A stretch of DNA of 64,000 nucleotides, from NCBI RefSeq assembly GCF_017068395.1, contig NZ_CP070619.1, positions 2,480,001-2,544,000 on the forward strand, given 5' to 3'. This DNA is from Rhodococcus pseudokoreensis. Lineage in GTDB: Bacteria; Actinomycetota; Actinomycetes; Mycobacteriales; Mycobacteriaceae. The number at the start of each line of letters is the position of its first letter. Positions within the stretch are counted from its first letter, which is position 1. This document shows positions 42,953 to 51,724 of the stretch, piece by piece. Both the position numbers and the translations under genes were made by a program. The notes below the pieces were generated by a model. It had not been told where the DNA came from, ran no database searches, and saw only the letters and a program-made list of their open reading frames with translations.

Positions 42953-45251
42953 GACCGGATCGTTCGTGCCGCGGCGCGCCGGACACGACACGCTGCAGGG
43001 CCTGCAGGTCCTCCGACAGCATCCGGAACATCCAGTAGGCCCCGAGGAACGCGACGACGCTGCCGACGCACAGGACGCGGAGCGCGACGATGACCCGGGG
43101 CATGTCCTCCGGCGGAATGAACGTGGCTCCCGCGACCCCGAGCAGCGGCACGGCGGCGGCCGCGGCGAGGAAGAACGTGCTGCGCCGCCCCAGCCGCCGC
43201 AGCATCCGGGCGTCCGAGGCACTGATCTCGCCGTGCCGCAGGAAGACCGGGTAGAGGCAGCGCACGGCGTAGAAGTTCACGAAGAAGAACGGGTAGACCA
43301 CGGCGATCGCCCCGCAGACCAGCTGTGACGCGGTGAAGTGGACGACGGTGTTCCACGGAACCTCACTGCCGCTCACCTCCAGCGTGATCGGCACGATGAT
43401 GCCGGTGACCACCCACAGCCCGAGGCACAGCAGGGCGCACCGCTGGCCGAGCAGCAGAGTGTCCTTGCGGGCACGCGCGAGTTGCGCGCCCGAGTACACC
43501 CGCCCCCGGCGCAGACCGGCCGCCACCACCGTCAGGTAGATCACCATCGACACGGTGCCCACGGTCCCGATCAGGAACGCGATCGTGTAGTCGATCCGGG
43601 TGATCCGCACGAAGTTCTCCTGCGCGTCGGGCGGCAGCTTGCTGATGATCAGGGTGCTGTTGTGGTGGTAGCTGTAGAGGATGGCCAGGAAATTGGGAAC
43701 GGCGATGGCCAGGAACATGATCGGGTGCGTCCACCGGCGCATCCGCAGGCGCCAGCTCCCCGGCGGCGGGTCGACCAGATCGCGGGCGTGGGCGTCGAGG
43801 CAGACGTCGAGCTGCTGGGCGAGTTCGGCGCCGGAGGAGTACCGGTCCTTCGGTTCCGGTGCCAGCGATTTGAGCAGCACCCGCCGCAGCGCGTTCGGGC
43901 AGTCGGCGGGCAGTTCGCCCGCAGCCGGTTCGTCGTGTCCCCGGCGCCGCGCGAGCATCGCGTCGAGGGTGGTGCGGTCGCCGGGCGGGTGGGAGTGCAA
44001 CTCGGCGTCGCTGTCGTCGAAAGGCCTTGCGCCGGTCAGCAACTCCCACAGGACGACGGCGAGCGAGTACAGGTCGCTGCGGGTGTCGAGGTCGCCGGGG
44101 GTCCCCGGCCGGTCCGGGTGGATCGCCTCGAGCTGTTCCGGTGACATGTAGGCCAGCGAACCGCCGAAATAGGCGACCGGACTGGCACCGGCGATGTTGC
44201 CGCTGAAACTGATGTTGAAATCGGCCAGCTTCGGGACACCCTCCGCCGTCAGCAGCACGTTGGCGGGTTTGACGTCGCGGTGCAGTACGCCGTGCGCGCC
44301 CGCGTAGTCGAGGGCGTGCGCGAGCCTGCGGCCGAGCCAGGCCACCGTCTCGGGCCAGGTCAGCGTCGCGATCTCCTGGCGCACCCCGGATTCGCTGGGC
44401 CGGATCTCGCCCCGGCCGACCAGCGCCCGGTCGATCGCGTCCAGCAGCACGGCGCCGCTGCGCGATTCCGGCGGCGTCTCCCGCACCCGCGCGACCACGT
44501 CGAGCAGCGTTCCCCCCGGCACGTACTGCATGTACAGCAGTCGCAGGTCGCGGCCCGCGAGAAGTCGCTGATCGAAGACCCGGACGATGTAGTCGTGGTC
44601 GAACTGGGCCAGGGTCTGCGGTTCGGTGCCGTGATCCTCGGAGATCTTCACCGCGACCATCCGCTGCAGCGACCGCTGCCGGGCGAGGAACACCCGCGCG
44701 AACGCGCCCCGGCCGAGGAGGGTCACGAGGTCGAAGTCGTCGATCCGACGGCCGACCTCGAGGTCGTCGAGCGCGCCTGCATCCCCTGCGGACACCGTCG
44801 ACGCCGGTTCCCCGCGGTGGAGCAGGGTGCTCTGGTATTCGCCGGTGCCGAGCAGTTCTTCGAGTTCGTCCGCCTGCGCCGGGAAGCTCAGCGTGTATTC
44901 GCTCGCCTCGACCGGCTCGCCGCTGCGCTGCCGGATGTGGAACTCCTCGTACAGCAGGTCCGGTGGCAGCGGCCACCGCCGCAGTTCGGGCAGCTCCTCG
45001 CAGTACTGCGCCAGCCGCTTCGGGTGGTCGCCGCGCAGCCAGCGCTTCTCCAGGTCGACCTTGATCAGTTCGACGAGCGTGACCCGGCGGAGTGCTGGAG
45101 AGACGGGCAGATACGCGACCAGATCGGGTGCGGACGACGAGGACTCCCAGGCACTGGCGAAGCGCGCGACGGCGTCGCCGACCGCCGTGTCCGACACCCA
45201 GGCCTGCTCGGAAGCGGCCGGTGAACCTCGCCGGGAGGGCATGAAAGCCAT
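42942..45251 (-). CDS. Planctomycete-type Ser/Thr protein kinase with C-terminal membrane domain
   Basis: The protein of about 769 residues has three parts. Residues about 55-135 (VELIKVDLEKRWLRGDHPKR; LLYEEFHIRQRSGEP) match the pre-kinase segment of planctomycete kinases. The kinase domain (about 172-440) has LGRGAFARV (179-187), Lys202, HRDVKPAN (324-331), DFN (344-346) instead of DFG, and GGSLAYMSPEQLE. The C-terminus (about 475-755) has five or six membrane helices, and no PASTA or other extracellular sensor repeats as in PknB. It should be a membrane-anchored kinase with a cytosolic N-terminal catalytic part. Substrates unknown. The ATG at 45251 lacks a good ribosome-binding site; Met4 is an alternative. 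Confidence 0.88.
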   Translation of the reverse strand: MAFMPSRRGSPAASEQAWVSDTAVGDAVARFASAWESSSSAPDLVAYLPVSPALRRVTLVELIKVDLEKRWLRGDHPKRLAQYCEELPELRRWPLPPDLLYEEFHIRQRSGEPVEASEYTLSFPAQADELEELLGTGEYQSTLLHRGEPASTVSAGDAGALDDLEVGRRIDDFDLVTLLGRGAFARVFLARQRSLQRMVAVKISEDHGTEPQTLAQFDHDYIVRVFDQRLLAGRDLRLLYMQYVPGGTLLDVVARVRETPPESRSGAVLLDAIDRALVGRGEIRPSESGVRQEIATLTWPETVAWLGRRLAHALDYAGAHGVLHRDVKPANVLLTAEGVPKLADFNISFSGNIAGASPVAYFGGSLAYMSPEQLEAIHPDRPGTPGDLDTRSDLYSLAVVLWELLTGARPFDDSDAELHSHPPGDRTTLDAMLARRRGHDEPAAGELPADCPNALRRVLLKSLAPEPKDRYSSGAELAQQLDVCLDAHARDLVDPPPGSWRLRMRRWTHPIMFLAIAVPNFLAILYSYHHNSTLIISKLPPDAQENFVRITRIDYTIAFLIGTVGTVSMVIYLTVVAAGLRRGRVYSGAQLARARKDTLLLGQRCALLCLGLWVVTGIIVPITLEVSGSEVPWNTVVHFTASQLVCGAIAVVYPFFFVNFYAVRCLYPVFLRHGEISASDARMLRRLGRRSTFFLAAAAAVPLLGVAGATFIPPEDMPRVIVALRVLCVGSVVAFLGAYWMFRMLSEDLQALQRVVSGAPRHERSGLNP

Positions 45252-45274
45252 GGTAGCTGGCCATGCCCGTCCGA

Positions 45275-45970
45275 CTACTGCAGTTCCGACACCGGGGTCG
45301 ACGGGTCGATGGTGACGCCGATCCGCGTCAGATTGCCGTGCAGCACTTGCCAGATCGACACCTCGAGGAACTCGGCGAGGTCGTCGCTGCCGAGCGGCGA
45401 CTGCGGGTTGCTCAGCCACCTGTTGACGCTGGCGTCGACGAGTCCCACCAACCCGAACGCCAGCGACTCGGCGAGATCGGAGTTGCCGGCGACCGCGTCG
45501 AGGACAGTGGCGAGCAGACCCGACAGCTGGAGCGCGATCGCGGTCTTCGTGCCCGTCACCACACGCGAACCGGTGGTGCGCCTGCTCGGCGATCCAGTGC
45601 CGAGGAACTGGTGGAGCCGCGGGTATTCCACGATCCACCGCAGGTACGTCTCGACCGCGCGCGCGATCGCCTCGCCGACGGTCCCCTCGGGGGTCAACGT
45701 GGGAGCGAGGTCCGCCATCAGCCGTTCGATGATGCGGCCGCGCAACTGCTCGTCGAGGTCGCCGCGATCGGTGAAGATCCGGTAGACCACCGACCGCGGC
45801 ACGTCGGCGCGGTTCGCGATCTGCTGGACGCCCACGTCGGGGCCGTCCTCGTTGATGGCCTCCATCGCGGCTTCGAGAATCCGGCTGCGGCGTTCCGCCT
45901 TGTGGTCCTCCCAGCGCGTGGCGCGGCCATCACCCTGGGGCGACGCGGCGGTTTCCACTTTGTCCGGCAT
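45275..45970 (-). CDS. TetR family regulator of the branched acyl-CoA operon
   Basis: The protein of about 231 residues has an HTH at about residues 30-75 ([40 protein letters not shown]) and a C-terminal domain of the TetR_C type ([20 protein letters not shown]). It is divergent from the thiolase gene (102 bp between starts). Two repeated GACA-N3-TGTC boxes lie between. It most likely represses the thiolase-to-racemase operon and responds to an acyl-CoA intermediate. The ATG at 45970 was chosen; an in-frame ATG at 45988 is possible. The longer open frame beyond 45988 is antisense to the thiolase gene. Confidence 0.9.
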   Translation of the reverse strand: MPDKVETAASPQGDGRATRWEDHKAERRSRILEAAMEAINEDGPDVGVQQIANRADVPRSVVYRIFTDRGDLDEQLRGRIIERLMADLAPTLTPEGTVGEAIARAVETYLRWIVEYPRLHQFLGTGSPSRRTTGSRVVTGTKTAIALQLSGLLATVLDAVAGNSDLAESLAFGLVGLVDASVNRWLSNPQSPLGSDDLAEFLEVSIWQVLHGNLTRIGVTIDPSTPVSELQ

Positions 45971-46001
45971 CGCCCATACGTTACCCATCCGACTGTTGAC
46001 T

Positions 46002-46044
46002 GGACAGGATGTCTCACTTACTTTGGTGGGACAGGGTGTCACAC
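46002..46044. promoter_or_regulatory. Two direct-repeat TetR boxes upstream of the thiolase operon
   Basis: GGACAGGATGTCTCAC (46002-46017) and GGACAGGGTGTCACAC (46029-46044) differ at two bases; each contains the small palindrome GACA-N3-TGTC. Their spacing of 27 bp and position between the divergent starts suggest binding of two dimers of the adjacent TetR protein. Confidence 0.7.
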
Positions 46045-46072
46045 ACACATTTTCCGGACTCAGGGAGCCGCA

Positions 46073-47257
46073 ATGGGTAACAGGGTGTTCGTCGTCGGCG
46101 TCGGGATGACGAAATTCGAGAAACCGGGTGCACGCGAGTGGGACTACCCCGACATGGCGCGGGAGGCAGGCGGGCGGGCGCTCGAGGACGCGGGCGTCGA
46201 GTACGGCCTCGTGGAGCAGGCGTACGTCGGATACGTGTACGGCGAGTCGACGTCCGGGCAGCGGGCCGTCTACGAACTCGGCCTCACCGGAATTCCCATC
46301 GTCAACGTCAACAACAACTGTTCGACGGGGTCGACCGCGCTCTACCTGGCCACCCAAGCGGTCCGCAGCGGTCAGGTCGACTGCGCGCTCGCGCTGGGCT
46401 TCGAGAAGATGCAGGCCGGTTCGCTCGGGTCGACGTACGACGACCGGGAACAGCCGATGATGCGCCACCTCCTCGCGCTCGCCGAACTGCAGGAGTTCGC
46501 GATGCCGCCCGCCCCGTACATGTTCGGCGCCGCAGGCAAGGAACACATGGAACGGTTCGGGACCACGGCGGAACAGTTCGCCAGGATCGGCGTGAAGAAC
46601 CACCGCCACTCACAGAACAACCCGTACGCCCAATTCCAGGACGAGTACACGCTCGACGAGATCCTCGGCTCGAAGCCGATCTACGGGCCGCTCACCAAAC
46701 TGCAGTGCTCCCCCACCTCGGACGGCTCCGGCGCGGTCGTCGTGGTGAGCGAGAAGTTCGTCGACGAGCACGACCTCGCCGGGCAGGCCGTGGAAATCGT
46801 CGGCCAGTCCATGGTCACCGACCTCCCGAGCACGTTCGAGGACCGTAGCGCGATCAGCCTGGTCGGCGCCGACATGACCCGCACGGCCGCGGCCCGGGTG
46901 TACGAACAGGCGGGCATCGGACCGGACGACATCGACGTCATCGAACTCCACGACTGCTTCTCCACCAACGAACTGCTGACGTACGAGGCGCTCGGCCTGT
47001 GCGGCGAGGGCGAGGGCGGCAAACTCGTCGACAACGACGACACCACGTACGGCGGCCGCTGGGTGGTCAACCCGTCCGGCGGCCTCATCTCCAAGGGCCA
47101 CCCGCTCGGGGCCACCGGACTCGCCCAGTGCAGCGAACTCACCTGGCAACTCCGGGGCACCGCCGGCAAGCGGCAGGTCGACGGCGCCGCGGTGGCCCTG
47201 CAACACAACATCGGTCTCGGCGGCGCCGTCGTCGTCACCGCCTACCGCGCACTCTGA
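46073..47257 (+). CDS. SCP-x-type thiolase (lipid-transfer thiolase)
   Basis: The 394-residue protein has the thiolase fold with the nucleophile Cys in [16 protein letters not shown] (about residue 85), [20 protein letters not shown], and the C-terminal [17 protein letters not shown] with catalytic His. The substitution pattern (GHPLGATG rather than CHPxG) is that of SCP-x/lipid-transfer thiolases, which act on alpha-methyl-branched and steroid side-chain 3-ketoacyl-CoA. ATG at 46073 with AGGGAG. It is the first gene of a six-gene unit (46.1-52.9 kb) divergent from its TetR regulator. Confidence 0.9.
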   Translation: MGNRVFVVGVGMTKFEKPGAREWDYPDMAREAGGRALEDAGVEYGLVEQAYVGYVYGESTSGQRAVYELGLTGIPIVNVNNNCSTGSTALYLATQAVRSGQVDCALALGFEKMQAGSLGSTYDDREQPMMRHLLALAELQEFAMPPAPYMFGAAGKEHMERFGTTAEQFARIGVKNHRHSQNNPYAQFQDEYTLDEILGSKPIYGPLTKLQCSPTSDGSGAVVVVSEKFVDEHDLAGQAVEIVGQSMVTDLPSTFEDRSAISLVGADMTRTAAARVYEQAGIGPDDIDVIELHDCFSTNELLTYEALGLCGEGEGGKLVDNDDTTYGGRWVVNPSGGLISKGHPLGATGLAQCSELTWQLRGTAGKRQVDGAAVALQHNIGLGGAVVVTAYRAL

Positions 47258-47304
47258 AACTTCCCTCCCCCAATTTCTTTCACCTCGAGCACCAGGAGTA
47301 CATC

Positions 47305-47736
47305 ATGGCTTCCGTTTCCGTCGCAGCGTCCCTGCCCGCCTCCCCCGACAAGGCGTGGGACGCGCTGTCCAACCTGTCCCGATGGGAAGAGTGGCTCACC
47401 ATCCACCAGTCCTGGAAGAGCGAGATCCCCACCCAGGTGGCACTCGGTTCGAAGTTCACCGAGGTCGTCTCCGTGATGGGCATGGCCAACAAGATCGAGT
47501 GGACCGTCACCGAGGTGCAGGTGCCCGAGATGGTGAAGATCTCCGGCACCGGCATGGCCGGGGTGACCGTCGAATTCACCCTGAAGGTCGAAGCGGACGG
47601 CGCCGGGTCCAAGGCGATCATCGACGCGAGTTTCACCGGCACGATGATCGTCGGCCCCATCGGCAAGGCCGTCGCCAAGAACGCCAAGGCGGATCTGGAG
47701 GCGTCCCTCGCGGGGTTCGCGGACATGGTGGGCTGA
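47305..47736 (+). CDS. SRPBCC/polyketide-cyclase-type small protein
   Basis: The 143-residue protein has the START/Bet v1-like SRPBCC fold signature (MASVSVAASLPASPDKAWDA; WEEWLTIHQSWKSE; GTMIVGPIGKAVAKNAKADL) and probably binds a hydrophobic ligand. In this operon it could carry or protect an acyl-CoA or steroid-like intermediate. It is a same-length paralogue of the protein at 62620-63051. ATG at 47305 after CAGGAGTA. Seven base pairs separate it from the hydratase gene. Confidence 0.85.
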   Translation: MASVSVAASLPASPDKAWDALSNLSRWEEWLTIHQSWKSEIPTQVALGSKFTEVVSVMGMANKIEWTVTEVQVPEMVKISGTGMAGVTVEFTLKVEADGAGSKAIIDASFTGTMIVGPIGKAVAKNAKADLEASLAGFADMVG

Positions 47737-47743
47737 TCCGCGT

Positions 47744-48619
47744 ATGACCACCCCCACAGTCGAATTCGACACGAGCGGCCTCGGCGAGTGGACCGATTCG
47801 CAACGGTTCGAGGTCACCGCCGAGCGCATCGCCGAGTACGCCGCGGCCACCAACGATCCCATCGAACGCCACCTCGCGGGCGAGGTCGCGCCCCCGGTGT
47901 TCGCCGTCGTCCCCGCGTTCACGTCGATGGCACCGGCCGCACTGTCCGTCGCCCCGGTCGAATTGCTCATGAAACTCGTGCACGGCGAACAGGATTTCCA
48001 CTTCCACCGCCCGATCCGGCCCGGCGACAACCTCGTGGTCCGCGCGAAGCCGATCGGTTTCGAGGGTCGCGCGAACGGATCCACCGTCGTCGTCTACGTC
48101 GAAACCGTCACGGATGACGGCGAACTGGTCAACGAGCAGTGGATGACCGCGTTCTTCCGGAAGGTCGACGCGGGCGCGGGCCTCGGCGAACAGGCGCCCG
48201 GACACCGGTTCGACGAGACGCTGCGCGGGCAGGCTCCCGTCGCGTCGATCACCCAGCACATAGACGAGGACCAGACGTTCCGGTATTCGCCCGCCTCCGG
48301 TGATCCGATGCCGATCCACCTGGACGACGAGATCGCCCGGATGTCCGGCCTTCCCGGAATCATCAACCACGGCCTGTGCACCATGGCGTTCACGTCGTGG
48401 GCGGCGCTCACCGAACTCGCCGACGGCCGGGTCGAACGCCTCCGCCGTCTCGCGGTGCGGTTCGCGAAACCCGTCCTGCCCGGCCAGGATATCGCCACGC
48501 AGTTCCGGCAGGTCGCCGAATCCACCGGCGGGACGACGTCGTACGCCTACGAGACCGCCGTCGGCGACGAACTCGTCATCAAGGACGGCCTCGCCGTCAT
48601 CGCGGACACAGAAACCTAG
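47744..48619 (+). CDS. MaoC-type double-hotdog 2-enoyl-CoA hydratase
   Basis: The 291-residue protein has an N-terminal FAS1-dehydratase-like hotdog (YAAATNDPIERHLAGEVAPP) and a C-terminal hotdog with the hydratase-2 motif SGDPMPIHLDDEIARMSGLP, whose Asp and His (DPMPIHLD) are catalytic, followed by GIINHGLCTM. It adds water to enoyl-CoA to give (R)-3-hydroxyacyl-CoA. It pairs with the SDR in the next gene, the two being the split form of a type 2 multifunctional enzyme. ATG at 47744, 7 bp after the previous stop. Confidence 0.9.
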   Translation: MTTPTVEFDTSGLGEWTDSQRFEVTAERIAEYAAATNDPIERHLAGEVAPPVFAVVPAFTSMAPAALSVAPVELLMKLVHGEQDFHFHRPIRPGDNLVVRAKPIGFEGRANGSTVVVYVETVTDDGELVNEQWMTAFFRKVDAGAGLGEQAPGHRFDETLRGQAPVASITQHIDEDQTFRYSPASGDPMPIHLDDEIARMSGLPGIINHGLCTMAFTSWAALTELADGRVERLRRLAVRFAKPVLPGQDIATQFRQVAESTGGTTSYAYETAVGDELVIKDGLAVIADTET

Positions 48620-48629
48620 GAGCACGCAC

Positions 48630-49499
48630 ATGGGAACACTCGACGGACGGGTAGCCGTCGTCACCGGCGCCGGACGCGGAATCGGCCGGGAGCACGCACT
48701 GCTCTTCGCACGCGAGGGCGCTGCGGTGGTCGTCAACGATCTCGGCGGCGCCAACGACGGCACCGGTGCGGACGCAGGCCCCGCGCAGCAGGTGGTCGAC
48801 GAGATCGTCGCCGCGGGCGGCAGCGCGACCGCGAACACCGACAACGTCGCGTCCTGGGACGGCGCCGAAGCCCTCGTGAACCAGGCGGTGAGCGAATTCG
48901 GCCGGCTCGACGTCCTGGTCAACAACGCGGGCATCCTGCGGGACGCGTTCATCGCGGGCATGACCGAAAGCCAGTGGGACGCCGTCATCGCCGTGCACCT
49001 CAAGGGCCACGCCGCCACGCTGCACCACGCGGCCGCGTACTGGAAGGCACGGACCAAGGCCGGCGAGACCGTGAACGCGTCCGTGATCAACACCGCGTCG
49101 GCGTCGGGCACGTTCATGCCCAACGCCGGTCAGGGCAACTACGGCGCCGCGAAGGCCGGGATCGCCGCACTCACCCTGGTCGCGGCGGACGAACTCGAAC
49201 GCTACGGCGTGCGGGTCAACGCGATCGCCCCGATCGCCCGCACCCGGCTCACACTGGCCACCCCCGGCATGGGCGCGCTGTTCGCCGAGGAGGTGCCGGA
49301 GGGCGAGTTCGACGCGTTCAGCCCCGCCAACATCTCCCCGCTCGTCGCGCGTCTCGCCGACGCGAACTGCAAGATCACCGGCAAGGTGTTCGCCGTGCAG
49401 GGCGGGGCCATCTCCGAACTCGCCGGCTGGCACGACGTCACGACCATCGAAAGCGACGGCCCGTGGACCGTCGCCGACCTCGCCGACCGGCTCGGCTGA
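48630..49499 (+). CDS. Short-chain dehydrogenase, (R)-3-hydroxyacyl-CoA dehydrogenase type
   Basis: The 289-residue protein begins MGTLDGRVAVVTGAGRGIGR with the Rossmann glycine motif and the VVVNDLGGANDG segment typical of 17-beta-HSD type 4. The catalytic residues are Asn (VNNAGILRD), Ser (INTASASGTF) and Tyr-Lys (NYGAAKAG). It oxidises the (R)-hydroxyacyl-CoA produced by the preceding MaoC hydratase. TAGGAG precedes the ATG at 48630. Eleven bases separate it from the dehydrogenase gene. Confidence 0.92.
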   Translation: MGTLDGRVAVVTGAGRGIGREHALLFAREGAAVVVNDLGGANDGTGADAGPAQQVVDEIVAAGGSATANTDNVASWDGAEALVNQAVSEFGRLDVLVNNAGILRDAFIAGMTESQWDAVIAVHLKGHAATLHHAAAYWKARTKAGETVNASVINTASASGTFMPNAGQGNYGAAKAGIAALTLVAADELERYGVRVNAIAPIARTRLTLATPGMGALFAEEVPEGEFDAFSPANISPLVARLADANCKITGKVFAVQGGAISELAGWHDVTTIESDGPWTVADLADRLG

Positions 49500-49510
49500 A
49501 GGGCTCCGAC

Positions 49511-51724
49511 ATGGCCAAGAACACGTACGAGCTCGGGCTCGGACTGACCGAGGAACACCGGGCCCTCGCCGACTCGGTCCGCTCCTTCGCCGAACGCACC
49601 ATCACCCCGGATCACGTCCGGTCCGCGGTCGAGTCCAAGAGCGAGGACAAGTTCCCGCCGTTCTGGGAGGCGCTGGTCGGCCAGGACCTGCTGGGGCTGC
49701 ACGTCCCCGAGGACAAGGGCGGTCACGGCGCCGGGCTCCTCACGCTGGCGGTGGCGCTCGAGGCGCTCGGACGCACCGCCGCCCCGGGCCCGTTCGTCCC
49801 GACCGCACTGTCCGCCGCCCTCGTGGCGGCCGCGGATTCCAAGGTCGGCATCGAACTGCTTCCCGGTCTCGTCGACGGATCGCGCACCGCCGCAGTCGCG
49901 TTGGGCCGCCCGCTCGACGCGTCGGCGCACGACGGCGGGTACCACGTCACCGGTGTCGCGGACGCCGTCCTCGGCGGCGGACACGCCGACACCGTGCTGC
50001 TCCCGATCACCGTCGGCGACGACGTGCGCTGGGCCGTCGTCGATTCCGCGGACGTCACCGTCACGGTGCAGGACAGCATCGACGTGCTCCGCGGTTCGGC
50101 ACGGATCACGGCCGAGAACGTCCGGGTGAGTTCCGACCGGATCCTCGACGGGCTCACCGAGCAGCGCGTCCGGTCCGTCGCCACCGTGATCCTCGGCGCG
50201 GAGGCGATCGGCGTGATGTCCTGGTGCGTGTCCACCGCGTCCGAGTACGCGAAGACCCGGGTGCAGTTCGGGCGTCCGATCGGCCAGTTCCAGGGCGTCA
50301 AGCACAAGTGTGCGCACATGGGCATCGCCCTGGAGAAGGCGCGCGCGGTGTTGTGGGACGCCGCCTCCGCCCTCGACAACGGCGACGACACCGCCGATTT
50401 CGCCGCGGACATCGCCGCCGTCGTCGTCCCGGATGCCGCAGTGCAGTGCGCGCAGGACTGCATCCAGGTCCACGGAGGCATCGGCTTCACCTGGGAACAC
50501 GACGCGCACCTGTACTACCGCCGCGCACTGGCGATCCGGGGGCTCCTCGGCACCCGCGCAGAGCGGGCGGGCCGCGTGGCCGACCAGTCGCTGGCCGGCA
50601 CCGCCCGCACGTCCGAACTGGAACTGCCGGACGAGGCCGAGACGATCCGCGCCGAGGTGCGGGCAGCGCTCGCCCCGCTGGTCGGCCTCGACGAGGACGA
50701 CCAGTTGATCGCGCTCGGCGACGGCGGGTGGGTGCAGCCGCACCTGCCGAAGCCGTACGGGCGCAGCGCATCCCCGCTCGAGCAGATCGTCATCGCCCAG
50801 GAGATCAAGACGGCGGGCATCCCGATGCCGCAGTTGCTGATGGGCGGCTGGGCGGTGCAGGCCGTCGTCGCCCACGGCACCGACGCGCAGAAACGGGATC
50901 TCGCCGTCCCCACGCTGCGGGGAGACCTGGTGTGGTGCCAGCTGTTCAGCGAGCCGGGGGCCGGTTCCGACCTCGCGTCGCTGACGACGAAGGCCGAGAA
51001 GGTCGACGGCGGCTGGAAGGTGACCGGGCAGAAGATCTGGACCACGGTCGCGCAGTTCTCCGACTGGGCCATGCTGATCGCCCGCACCGACCCTGCCAAG
51101 CCGAAGCACGAGGGCATCACGTACTTCGTGCTGGACATGTCGATACCGGGCGTGACCGTCCGGCCGTTGCGCGAGATGACCGGGTCGGCCCTGTTCAACG
51201 AGGTCTTCCTCGACGACGTGTTCATCCCCGACGAGAACGTGGTCGGGACCGTGAACGACGGCTGGAACGTGGCGCGCACGACCCTCGCAGGCGAGCGGGT
51301 GGCGCTGAGCCAGAAGATGGAGGCCTACGCCACCGACAAGGATCTGCTGCAGTTCGCCCGCGGCCGGGACCTCGGCCCGCTGGGCCGGCTCCGCGTCGGC
51401 GAACTGGTCGCCGAGAGCCAGGCCGTCGACCTGATCGGTTCCCGCATCGTGCTGAAGCAACTGTCGGGGACGGACGTAAGCACCACGTCGAGCGTCGGAA
51501 AGCTGCTCGGCATGGGGCTCGGACAGTCGATCGCGGAGTTCGTCGTCGCCGAACTGGGGGCGGCGGGCGCCGTGAGCATTCCGGGTGAGCCGAGCGACAA
51601 GGCGATGGAGCAGTTGATCGCCGGCCGCGCCACCACCATCTACGGCGGCACCACCGAGGTGCAGCTGAACGTGATCGGCGAGCGCATGCTCGGACTGCCC
51701 CGCGACGCGCAGGGGGTGTCGTGA
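49511..51724 (+). CDS. Tandem (two-domain) acyl-CoA dehydrogenase, FadE34-like
   Basis: The 737-residue protein contains two acyl-CoA dehydrogenase halves. The first (about 8-375) has AKTRVQFGRPIGQFQGVKHK and QDCIQVHGGIGFTWEHDAHL (catalytic-base region). The second (about 395-735) has LFSEPGAGSDLASLTTKAEK, GQKIWTTVAQFSDWAML and RATTIYGGTTEVQLNVIGER. Such fusions replace the alpha2beta2 heteromers that act on steroid side chains; FadE34 is the mycobacterial example. FAD binds one half, CoA-ester the pair interface. The ATG at 49511 is 11 bp after the SDR stop; the stop overlaps the racemase start (GTGA). The frame is open upstream inside the SDR gene but not coding. Confidence 0.92.
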   Translation: MAKNTYELGLGLTEEHRALADSVRSFAERTITPDHVRSAVESKSEDKFPPFWEALVGQDLLGLHVPEDKGGHGAGLLTLAVALEALGRTAAPGPFVPTALSAALVAAADSKVGIELLPGLVDGSRTAAVALGRPLDASAHDGGYHVTGVADAVLGGGHADTVLLPITVGDDVRWAVVDSADVTVTVQDSIDVLRGSARITAENVRVSSDRILDGLTEQRVRSVATVILGAEAIGVMSWCVSTASEYAKTRVQFGRPIGQFQGVKHKCAHMGIALEKARAVLWDAASALDNGDDTADFAADIAAVVVPDAAVQCAQDCIQVHGGIGFTWEHDAHLYYRRALAIRGLLGTRAERAGRVADQSLAGTARTSELELPDEAETIRAEVRAALAPLVGLDEDDQLIALGDGGWVQPHLPKPYGRSASPLEQIVIAQEIKTAGIPMPQLLMGGWAVQAVVAHGTDAQKRDLAVPTLRGDLVWCQLFSEPGAGSDLASLTTKAEKVDGGWKVTGQKIWTTVAQFSDWAMLIARTDPAKPKHEGITYFVLDMSIPGVTVRPLREMTGSALFNEVFLDDVFIPDENVVGTVNDGWNVARTTLAGERVALSQKMEAYATDKDLLQFARGRDLGPLGRLRVGELVAESQAVDLIGSRIVLKQLSGTDVSTTSSVGKLLGMGLGQSIAEFVVAELGAAGAVSIPGEPSDKAMEQLIAGRATTIYGGTTEVQLNVIGERMLGLPRDAQGVS

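Noticed and set aside
46002..46044. KstR or KstR2 site for the branched acyl-CoA operon
   Set aside because: The boxes lack the AAC-N2-GTT core of KstR and do not resemble the KstR2 motif; they fit better as sites for the adjacent TetR.
45989..46609. Longer TetR protein starting near 46609
   Set aside because: This stretch is antisense to the thiolase gene, and the HTH lies at the usual distance from 45970.
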